From contig JAURZP010000213.1 of assembly GCA_030653335.1 (NCBI GenBank), positions 1 to 12,455 on the forward strand: 12,455 bases of DNA, in the 5' to 3' direction. Position numbers and translations under genes: made by a program. This document shows positions 6,848-12,455 of the stretch, in pieces. This stretch comes from Methanoregula sp. (lineage in GTDB: Archaea; Halobacteriota; Methanomicrobia; Methanomicrobiales; Methanospirillaceae). The stretch's first letter is position 1; each line of letters opens with the position of its first letter. The notes beneath the pieces are model-generated. The model had not been told where the DNA came from and made no database searches. It saw only the letters and a list, made by a program, of their open reading frames with translations.

Positions 6848-8242
6848 ATGTATAGTCAAAGGCATCGTTTCCTTTTTGCTCTGCTGTGCGTGCTCCTTCT
6901 CTGCAGCTCTGTTCAGGCAACGAACCTGCTGATATCTGTGCAGGATAATATTGATAACTCCTCGATACCTTATGCTACGGTATTTCTCAACGGGGGCAAC
7001 ATTGCCCGGACAAGTACCCTCGGTCAGGTGTATCTCACTCATTCCGGATTGAATGACTTAAAAATCATGGTCTCAATGACCGGTTATGATGACTGGGTAA
7101 AAACGGTGAGCAGAAATGAAACGGTTCTTCTTGTCAACATGAGCAGGAAAACCCTCTCACTCAAAGTGAGTCTTTTTGACTCTGACACCCTTGTGCCGGT
7201 TTCAGGAGCCCTTGTAAATCTTTCTGCAGAAAATATGACGATGGGAAAGCAGACGGATCTCTCCGGATCTGCATTGTTTGGCGTCAGAGCTGCAACACTG
7301 TATTCTGTGGATATTGAGGCAGCTAACTACCAGCCTCGCCATACTACGATAGATATGGCTACAGAAAACCGGGATGTCCAGTACTGGATGCTCCCCGGGA
7401 ACCGCTTTGCCATTGAGATCAAAGACAAGGATGGAAAGGCACTGCTTCCTGATGCAGAAGTCCGTATCGATTCAGTGCTTGTGGGAAAGACCGATGCCAA
7501 AGGAAGACTGGTTATACCGGTTACCCGCGGAAAAATCTATACCATTGAGATCAGAAAGCCCGGCTACCAGACTTACACTGAATCCAGAGTGATCAGTGAT
7601 GCAGATGCCATATATTCTGTAGAGATCACAAAAGCCCCCATTGGTGCGTTCATCTTCGTTGTTGATGAAAACCGTGCAGCGATCAGTGGTGCGGATGTGT
7701 ATATCAATGGCAATTTGCTCGGCAGTACCAACCAGTACGGACGCAGCACATCCCCAAGCTTGGTTTCAGGAACGTATCCTGTTGAGATCAGAAAAGCCGG
7801 GTATGTGACGGTGAGCCGCCCGATCCAGGTATCAAACGTCAATGAAGATTATATGTTCGTGATGACTTTTGAGCACGCCGTTCTCACCCTCCTTGTCAAG
7901 GACAACGAGCAGAAGATTGTTCCAAACGCCAGCATCACCATCAATGGGAATCTTCTGGGCATGACTGATGAACGCGGGCAGTTCAATACCAACCTGAATT
8001 TTAATACACCCTACAATATCACCGCCTCAAAGGATGGCTACAATCCCGCCTCTATCCAGAAACAAGTCGTTTCGGGGAATGCAACAGCAACAGCAACTCT
8101 TAACCTTGAAAAGAGTCTGGACTGGGGACTGATCACTGTAATTGCGGCAGGAGTTGTAGGCATTCTTGTGCTCTTTGCGGTAATCAGAATGATTGGTCAC
8201 CAGAGGAAGCGGCGCCATGTCCCCAGAAGGAACGAAATATAA
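6848..8242 (+). CDS. Exported, membrane-anchored protein with five PEGA/carboxypeptidase-regulatory-like repeats
   Basis: A 464-residue protein. Residues 1-24 are a signal peptide (hydrophobic FLFALLCVLLLC, likely cleavage after VQA). Residues 25-420 contain five beta-sandwich repeats of ~80 residues (about 25-101, 102-184, 185-264, 265-342, 343-420). Each has an A-x-V-x-(I/L)-N-G or similar strand, a (G/S)-x-T-(D/N)-x-x-G turn and, in most, an I-x-(K/A)-x-G-Y motif (for example INGNLLGSTNQYG and VEIRKAGY). This is the PEGA / carboxypeptidase regulatory-like pattern. A single transmembrane helix (about 427-448) is followed by a basic cytoplasmic tail (HQRKRRHVPRRNE), so the repeats face outward. 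No catalytic domain is seen; a role in surface adhesion or glycan binding is inference. It could be co-transcribed with deoA. Confidence 0.85.
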   Translation: MYSQRHRFLFALLCVLLLCSSVQATNLLISVQDNIDNSSIPYATVFLNGGNIARTSTLGQVYLTHSGLNDLKIMVSMTGYDDWVKTVSRNETVLLVNMSRKTLSLKVSLFDSDTLVPVSGALVNLSAENMTMGKQTDLSGSALFGVRAATLYSVDIEAANYQPRHTTIDMATENRDVQYWMLPGNRFAIEIKDKDGKALLPDAEVRIDSVLVGKTDAKGRLVIPVTRGKIYTIEIRKPGYQTYTESRVISDADAIYSVEITKAPIGAFIFVVDENRAAISGADVYINGNLLGSTNQYGRSTSPSLVSGTYPVEIRKAGYVTVSRPIQVSNVNEDYMFVMTFEHAVLTLLVKDNEQKIVPNASITINGNLLGMTDERGQFNTNLNFNTPYNITASKDGYNPASIQKQVVSGNATATATLNLEKSLDWGLITVIAAGVVGILVLFAVIRMIGHQRKRRHVPRRNEI

Positions 8243-8267
8243 TCTCTTTTTCCCAGCAGTTTTTTGC
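8243..8267 (+). terminator. Double oligo-T terminator after the PEGA-like protein gene
   Basis: Two T-runs, at 8247-8251 and 8260-8265, follow the TAA stop within 25 bases. A short T6-GCTT-A6 dyad lies at 8260-8275. Archaeal termination at oligo-T fits. The following 8276-8390 stretch holds no gene I can support. Confidence 0.5.
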
Positions 8268-8396
8268 TTAAAAAATATTGCAAAGTTTTCGGAGTTCTAC
8301 CCGTATCTGGCAATTGCAACTGATCCTTTCACCGATGGTACATCTACGGTCAGAGCAAAAAGTGCCCGCAGGCAAAAATCAGAATCGAATAAAAAC

Positions 8397-8467
8397 GGAC
8401 CCAGCGGGGATCGAACCCGCGTCCTTGGGTTCGAAGCCCAAGAGGATATCCTCTACCCCATGGATCC
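8397..8467 (-). tRNA. tRNA-Arg (anticodon TCG)
   Basis: A 71-base cloverleaf on the minus strand. The acceptor GGATCCA pairs with TGGGTCC (one T-G pair), the T-arm is GCGGG-TTCGATC-CCCGC, and the anticodon arm is TTGGG-CTTCGAA-CCCAA, placing TCG at positions 34-36 (decodes CGA). The D-arm GGGT...TCCT is weak, with one G-U and one U-U mismatch. No 3' CCA is encoded and no intron is present. A T5 run follows directly (plus-strand 8391-8395), serving as terminator. The discriminator base and D-stem are by eye; a covariance-model check was not possible. Confidence 0.93.
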
Positions 8468-8484
8468 TTCTCATCTTCTTTACA

Positions 8485-8510
8485 TCAAAAGATATTAAGT
8501 ATTTTCTACC
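8485..8510. promoter_or_regulatory. Shared AT-rich promoter between tRNA-Arg and dut-nrpR
   Basis: The 56-bp gap between the divergent tRNA and dut contains one AT-rich core, GATATTAAGTATTTT (8491-8505). On the plus strand a TATA-like box here would start transcription near 8520, just before the ATG at 8524, giving a leaderless or near-leaderless dut mRNA. On the minus strand the same core reads AAAATACTTAATATC, about 25-35 bases upstream of the tRNA 5' end, as expected for an archaeal tRNA TATA box. Confidence 0.4.
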
Positions 8511-8523
8511 GATAAACTACTTG

Positions 8524-8961
8524 ATGATTCTGTCTGCACCTGAAATTGAGCGCCGTCTCGACCTTGCCAGCACAGCAGGAAAACTTGTAATCACCCCGTA
8601 TGGGGCAGAATGTCAGCAACCCGCGTCTTATGATCTCCGCGCTGCTGGCAATATGATACTCGAACGAGGCGCATGCACACTCGTCCCGACACTCGAATGG
8701 GTTGAACTGCCCATGGATATTGCCGGAACACTGCGGTGCAGATCCTCGATGGGAAGGCGTGGCGTTTTACTGGGCGCAGGTTTTGTAGACCCGGGTTTTC
8801 GGGGTCAGCTGACGCTCTGCCTGACCAATATGGGTGCGGATGCAATTCCAATCCAGAAGAACGACCGGATTGTACAGATGGTCCTTCATGAAGTGCGGGA
8901 AGGAACCCGGTTGTATGCGGGGCGTTACCAGGATAGCAAGGGTGTTGTTGAGGCGAAATGA
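8524..8961 (+). CDS. dut: Probable archaeal dUTPase (dCTP deaminase/dUTPase superfamily)
   Basis: A 145-residue protein of the trimeric dUTPase/Dcd fold. Residues 73-80 (RSSMGRRG) match the conserved RSSxGRxG phosphate-binding motif. GAGFVDPGFRGQLTL (84-98) holds D89, the likely water-activating aspartate, and QKNDRIVQMVL (111-121) is the conserved trimer-contact strand. In dCTP deaminases, and in bifunctional Dcd-Dut, a catalytic glutamate follows the TL strand (TLE); here that place is cysteine (C99), which argues for dUTPase rather than deaminase. Family role: dUTP to dUMP plus pyrophosphate, keeping uracil out of DNA. ATG at 8524 is chosen because it starts MILSxxEI, the usual N-terminus; the frame upstream runs through the tRNA. 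It overlaps nrpR by ATGA. Confidence 0.8.
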   Translation: MILSAPEIERRLDLASTAGKLVITPYGAECQQPASYDLRAAGNMILERGACTLVPTLEWVELPMDIAGTLRCRSSMGRRGVLLGAGFVDPGFRGQLTLCLTNMGADAIPIQKNDRIVQMVLHEVREGTRLYAGRYQDSKGVVEAK

Positions 8962-9914
8962 GTGTGATTCGTACCGAAAGAAAATATATTGAGATATTAA
9001 GGATATTAAAAGAGCATAGCGAGCCGGTTGGGGCAAAACGACTTTCAGAACTCATGGCCGACCGGGGTTTTGTCTTAAGTGACCGGGCAGTCCAGTATTA
9101 TCTCAGCTATCTCGACACCATGGGGTTTACTGAGAAGGTAGGAAACCTTGGAAGATTATTGACCTCTCTTGGCCGGGATGAGACAGATAATGCTCTTGTC
9201 GATGACCGGATTGGGTTTGTCATATCCAAACTCGAGCGGCTTGCGTACCGGAGCACGTTTGATCCTATAACCGGCACCGGAGATGTGGCATATAATCTCT
9301 CTATTGCGCCCGCTGAGTCTCTTGAAAAGGTCACCATAGCATTCGATGAAGTGGTAAAATCCGGCTGTGGATTTTTCAACTCCTACCGGATTATTGATCG
9401 CGATCCCCGGATTCCTCATGGATCGGTAGGTTTCATGACCATCTGCAGTATTTCCATGGACGGAGTATTCCAGAGAAATGGAATTCCGGTCAAGATGGCA
9501 TTTGGCGGAACGCTGGAGATCGAACAGGGCACCCCCAGACGCTTTAAGGATCTGATCGGCTACCGTGGAACAACCATCGACCCGCTGGAACTCTTTATCT
9601 CATCCGGACTCACTACCATTTCCAGTTTCGCCCGAACAAAAACCGGCATTGCGCTTGCAAACGTGCGCGAAGTTCCCTGCGCAGCAAAATCACAAGTGGA
9701 AGAGATCATTCAAATGATGAACAAATGTGGTTTCATCTTTCCTGTTGCGCTGGGAACGCAGATCTTTAATTTACCCAACAACCCCTACCGGCTCTCGATT
9801 GTTGCCTTCAGCGGGCTGAATTATATTGGAAATACGGTTGAGCACGGCATTGAGATCAAAACAGAGATAGGAGCCGGCAATATTCAGTTCTCAAAAGTAA
9901 TGGAGACCAACTGA
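8958..9914 (+). CDS. nrpR: NrpR-type nitrogen regulatory repressor (HTH plus one NRD/DUF128 domain)
   Basis: A 318-residue protein. Residues ~8-72 form a winged-helix DNA-binding domain (KYIEILRILKEH...VGAKRLSELM...LSDRAVQYYLSYL). Residues ~80-310 match one NrpR regulatory domain, with GSVGFMTICSISMDGVF (155-171), GGTLEIEQGTP (183-193) and a GYRGTTIDPLELFI stretch (201-214). Family knowledge: NrpR represses nif, glnA and other nitrogen genes in methanogens, and 2-oxoglutarate relieves repression. Methanococcus NrpR carries two regulatory domains, whereas this form has one, as in Methanosarcina NrpRI, which pairs with a second subunit not seen here. Its ATG overlaps the dut stop codon (ATGA), so the two are probably translated together. 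Confidence 0.88.
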   Translation: MSVIRTERKYIEILRILKEHSEPVGAKRLSELMADRGFVLSDRAVQYYLSYLDTMGFTEKVGNLGRLLTSLGRDETDNALVDDRIGFVISKLERLAYRSTFDPITGTGDVAYNLSIAPAESLEKVTIAFDEVVKSGCGFFNSYRIIDRDPRIPHGSVGFMTICSISMDGVFQRNGIPVKMAFGGTLEIEQGTPRRFKDLIGYRGTTIDPLELFISSGLTTISSFARTKTGIALANVREVPCAAKSQVEEIIQMMNKCGFIFPVALGTQIFNLPNNPYRLSIVAFSGLNYIGNTVEHGIEIKTEIGAGNIQFSKVMETN

Positions 9915-9951
9915 TCATTTCGATCAGATCCATGAAAGATCATCTTTTTTT
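9911..9951. terminator. Hairpin spanning both stop codons plus T-run: bidirectional 3' end
   Basis: The perfect dyad CTGATC-ATTTC-GATCAG (9911-9927) contains the TGA of nrpR (9912-9914) in one arm and the TGA of the convergent tubulin-like gene (minus, 9926-9924) in the other. A T7 run follows on the plus strand at 9945-9951 and could end the nrpR transcript. That run lies inside the last codons of the tubulin-like gene, where its complement encodes the Lys-rich TTKKDD end. The two mRNAs therefore overlap at their 3' ends. Confidence 0.5.
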
Positions 9952-12242
9952 GTGGTGATCTTCCGTTTTTTCTCTGAAGTCTGTGATTGTCCGGTACCAT
10001 TATCAGCTTGCAATTTCTCCTCATTCTCATCCCTGATTCCCGGCGCACTCTTTTTCTGTGCGAGCCTTGTATGGATGAGTGTGGAATCACGGGCTTGTGG
10101 AACTGCTGTGCGCGCAATGCTCTTTCCCCCAAAAATCTCATCCTTTGCCCGGTAACTGGGATCTTTCATACTGACTTTCATCTCCCCTGAGTCGGCTTCG
10201 GGTGCATCTGCAACTGGTTCTGGTGAAATGGATCTGTCTACCCGCACCACGGGTTCTTGTATGACCGGTTCTTCCGTATCGAAGCGCTGATCCTCAATGG
10301 GTTGGGTTTTTCGTTTTCCAATGATGACTGTTCGTTGCTCTGCTGGTTTTTCTACTGGGGGAACAGGACGGGGTTGCACCTGCACACGGGTGTCTGGTAA
10401 ATCTTTGGTTGAATCCTGGTAGATGACGGGACGTCTGGGAATAGTCACTGGTTTTTTCAGAATATCGGGAGTTGTCTGCTGTGTTCGGCCGGAGATGGCA
10501 CTCATCCGCTGCCTCTGCAAATCTTTTTCTATTCTCTGGCGCTCTGTATCTTTCAATCGTATCTGGCTGTCATTGAGAGGGACTTCTCTCTTGCGCGCCG
10601 GTTCCTGCACCCGGGTACCTGATGCCTGTGCATCGTGTTGTAATGCCGTGTGCGGTTTGGTATGGCGTACCGGGGATGTATGAACTGGTTTTGAGTCGTG
10701 TTCCTGCCGTTCGACTACCCGGTGTTGTGGTTCTTTTCCTCTCAACTCAGGATGCGGTGCGGCTTTCTCCGGTATACCTGCTGTCGTTTTTTTCCCTGCT
10801 GATGGCGGATAATCTGCGCCCGGCAACTCTTTTTTTATGGCTCCGGATACTCCGGCAGGAAGACTCTCTGGTGTGTGCGGACGAGCAACCGGAGAACGCG
10901 CATTGTAATCCCTTTCCGTGGGTTCCTTTACCGGAAGAGCAATCCTCTCATCCCGGGCTTGTCTCTCCCTCTGTCTTTGAGAGGTGGCTTCTGTGCCCGT
11001 TGGTTTCCTAAAATCCTTTGACACGGTGATGGTTTCCAAAGAGATGGATTCGATCTCACTAACGGGCTCTTTCTGATATCCTGTTCTTCCCTGTGCACGG
11101 ATCATACGGATCTCATCGATACGGGGAATGTTCTCAAGACCAGAGAGCATGATGATGATTGCAACATTTTGTGTATTCATCACCGGGTAATCCCCGGATC
11201 TAGTTTCGAGTCCGGCAATACTGCGATCGATCCATTTGCGGACAGTCATGAACCCTTTTAAGGAGAGTTCATGAGATGGCCCTGCAATGAGGATGAGTGC
11301 CTTGTGGGCGCTGGTCATGTCGCACGGGGTTGAGATCTCGTGATATATTGCCTGCTTTGCGAGTTCAACGAGACGCGAGGCTCTTTTATTGTGGTCGCCT
11401 GCAGAGATACCCGCAGGTCGCAGCCATGAAAGGAAACCCATTGGATCGCGGGGCAGGTGTTCAACCGCATAACCGATGGTGATAAAGCCCATCCCTTTCA
11501 TTGTATTGAGAACCTCACCGGAATCCAGCACCACTTCTGCGAGTTCAAGACCCCCGTCCGCCTTGAACTCCCCTGCCCGCAGGATAAGACTGATCCTCTT
11601 GACAATCGCATCGTTTAACAGGAGATAGGTTGCAAGCGTTGGAGACAGTGCCGGCTGCTCTTTTACAATGCCCATCTTTTCTGCAAAACTCTTCTCTTTT
11701 TTTGCCAGAGTGGATTTCTGCGATCGTATCTTTTTAAACCACGTCTCATTATCGAAGAGGATGATGCCATCGAGCAGGGATGAAAGCATATCGATATCAT
11801 CGGCAGCTTTTCCGGACTTACGCTCACCTTCGGCAAGGCAGGGAAGCGTGACGAGGCCAAATATTGGTTCTACAACGGAGTTTCTGAGAGCTGCAATGAT
11901 ATGGGGAGCCACATCCACCATGCTTCCGCCAAGCCCCAAGCAGATGAAGATCGCATCGGTCTCTCCGTGATCAACGTTCTGGACTCTGGATATAACCTCG
12001 CCTATATCGATCGTTGCAGTCTGGGTGCTCTCTCCCGTTTTATCTGCAGGTCCGGGATCCAGAGCAGGGAAATATATTTTGGAATTTTCCGGAAGACCTT
12101 TAAGCTGCGATAAGGTAGTCTCATCGACATCTACTGCAAACGCCTGGACACAAGCCACTTTGCTGCTGCGACGGTCTACAGCATACAGGCTGTTTGCAAT
12201 CCTGCACCCTGCACCCCCAAGTCCGATTGCCAGTATTCTCAT
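9924..12242 (-). CDS. Divergent tubulin/FtsZ-superfamily protein with long disordered C-terminal tail
   Basis: A 772-residue protein. Residues 1-385 resemble the FtsZ/CetZ GTPase core. GLGGAGCRI (7-15) is the T1 nucleotide loop and CLGLGGSMVDVAP (101-113) sits at the T4 loop, where FtsZ has GGGTGTG. VTLPCLAEGERK (131-142) and LFDN (162-165) match the FtsZ strand and (D/x)N region. VVLDSGEVLNTMKGMG (237-252) aligns with the T7 motif NLDFADVRTVM: D240 is kept, the second Asp is E243, and the Asn is Val. RSGDYPV and SGLENIPRIDEI (348-378) match the CetZ/archaeal FtsZ C-terminal domain. Residues ~390-772 are Pro/Lys/Arg/Glu-rich and disordered, ending KKDDLSWI. It is not a standard cell-division FtsZ. 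A filament-forming or scaffold role in the cytoplasm is inference. The start is supported by AAGGAA 5 bases upstream. Confidence 0.78.
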   Translation of the reverse strand: MRILAIGLGGAGCRIANSLYAVDRRSSKVACVQAFAVDVDETTLSQLKGLPENSKIYFPALDPGPADKTGESTQTATIDIGEVISRVQNVDHGETDAIFICLGLGGSMVDVAPHIIAALRNSVVEPIFGLVTLPCLAEGERKSGKAADDIDMLSSLLDGIILFDNETWFKKIRSQKSTLAKKEKSFAEKMGIVKEQPALSPTLATYLLLNDAIVKRISLILRAGEFKADGGLELAEVVLDSGEVLNTMKGMGFITIGYAVEHLPRDPMGFLSWLRPAGISAGDHNKRASRLVELAKQAIYHEISTPCDMTSAHKALILIAGPSHELSLKGFMTVRKWIDRSIAGLETRSGDYPVMNTQNVAIIIMLSGLENIPRIDEIRMIRAQGRTGYQKEPVSEIESISLETITVSKDFRKPTGTEATSQRQRERQARDERIALPVKEPTERDYNARSPVARPHTPESLPAGVSGAIKKELPGADYPPSAGKKTTAGIPEKAAPHPELRGKEPQHRVVERQEHDSKPVHTSPVRHTKPHTALQHDAQASGTRVQEPARKREVPLNDSQIRLKDTERQRIEKDLQRQRMSAISGRTQQTTPDILKKPVTIPRRPVIYQDSTKDLPDTRVQVQPRPVPPVEKPAEQRTVIIGKRKTQPIEDQRFDTEEPVIQEPVVRVDRSISPEPVADAPEADSGEMKVSMKDPSYRAKDEIFGGKSIARTAVPQARDSTLIHTRLAQKKSAPGIRDENEEKLQADNGTGQSQTSEKKRKITTKKDDLSWI

Positions 12243-12294
12243 GCGCGTTCCTTAATCAAAACCGGTGTTTAGAAATTCTACTGATTATATGTAC
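12243..12294 (-). promoter_or_regulatory. RBS and TATA-like promoter of the tubulin-like gene
   Basis: On the minus strand AAGGAA (plus 12248-12253) is a Shine-Dalgarno sequence 5 bases before the ATG at 12242. A TATA-like GTACATATAATC (plus 12283-12294) lies about 45 bases upstream of the start codon, which would give a ~20-base leader. Both fit archaeal promoter geometry. Confidence 0.5.
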
Positions 12295-12360
12295 AATTGA
12301 TTGTTCGAAGTTGAATATCTTATAGGATACTATCGTCATGAAAAAAAAGTTTGTTGCTCA

Positions 12361-12455
12361 ATGAACAAAAACCTCTTGTTTTTTATGAGTACAGGTCATC
12401 ATGGTTCTGGAATTTTTACATTTCCATCGGTTAAAAAAATACAAACCCGGTTATT
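12361..12455 (+). CDS. Possible 5' end of a gene running off the window (weak)
   Basis: ATG at 12361 opens a frame of 31 codons that is still open at the window edge (MNKNLLFFMSTGHHGSGIFT...). It has no clear Shine-Dalgarno. A preceding 8-codon frame (ATG 12338, after AGGATA) overlaps it by ATGA. A TATA-like TATCTTATA lies at about 12316-12324. A minus-strand frame entering from the right edge is equally open for 18 codons, so this call is weak. Confidence 0.15.
   Translation, partial: MNKNLLFFMSTGHHGSGIFTFPSVKKIQTRL

Noticed and set aside
8278..8523. 82-residue N-terminal extension of the dUTPase frame
   Set aside because: It reads through the tRNA-Arg gene and intergenic DNA. The family starts at MILS, which matches ATG 8524.
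8524..8961. Annotation as dCTP deaminase (dcd)
   Set aside because: The catalytic Glu after the TL strand is replaced by Cys99, so dUTPase is the better call, although the fold is shared.
10423..11011. Plus-strand frames opposite the tail of the tubulin-like gene
   Set aside because: These are antisense frames in low-complexity sequence. The minus-strand frame is continuous with a recognisable tubulin-like core and has a good RBS.
1..12455. CRISPR array, rRNA genes or a complete mobile element
   Set aside because: No regularly spaced direct repeats, no rRNA-like sequence, and only one end of an IS element were seen.

Overview
The window looks like chromosomal DNA of a methanogenic euryarchaeon, most likely Methanomicrobiales (Methanoregula-like). 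This is inferred from gene content: an S-layer-type exported protein with a DUF3821-like N-terminus and a PGF-CTERM-like tail, an archaeal AMP phosphorylase, the archaeal nitrogen repressor NrpR, an archaeal-type small dUTPase, an archaeal ATPase_2/DUF234 protein, and a tRNA-Arg without encoded CCA. No taxonomic search could be run, so the genus is a guess.

Layout. Positions 1-2919 (+) hold the 3' 972 codons of a large surface-layer type glycoprotein; its start lies outside the window. Positions 2920-5250 form a scrappy accessory interval: one end and a truncated istA of an IS21-family element (2938-3251), an AAA ATPase with a C-terminal nuclease-like domain (3309-4715, -) behind an AT-rich control region with repeats, and a probable decayed small gene on the minus strand (about 4835-5111). 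Positions 5147-8242 (+) hold a possible 46-codon upstream ORF that overlaps the GTG start of AMP phosphorylase (deoA, 5284-6807), then a membrane-anchored protein made of five beta-sandwich/PEGA-like repeats (6848-8242). A tRNA-Arg(TCG) lies on the minus strand at 8397-8467, divergent from a dut-nrpR operon (8524-9914, +) whose two genes overlap by 4 bp. Convergent to nrpR is a long gene (9924-12242, -) for a highly divergent tubulin/FtsZ-superfamily protein with a roughly 390-residue disordered tail. The last 213 bp hold that gene's promoter and RBS and no confident further gene.

How the genes relate. There is no single pathway. deoA points to the archaeal nucleoside/pentose-bisphosphate route (AMP to adenine plus ribose-1,5-bisphosphate). 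dut protects the dNTP pool, and nrpR is the 2-oxoglutarate-responsive nitrogen repressor. The S-layer protein and the PEGA-like protein are cell-surface components. The most unusual item is the tubulin-like protein: its fold landmarks are recognisable, but both the nucleotide-binding T4 loop and the T7 catalytic loop depart from canonical FtsZ/CetZ. It is the best candidate in the window for an undescribed cytoskeletal system.
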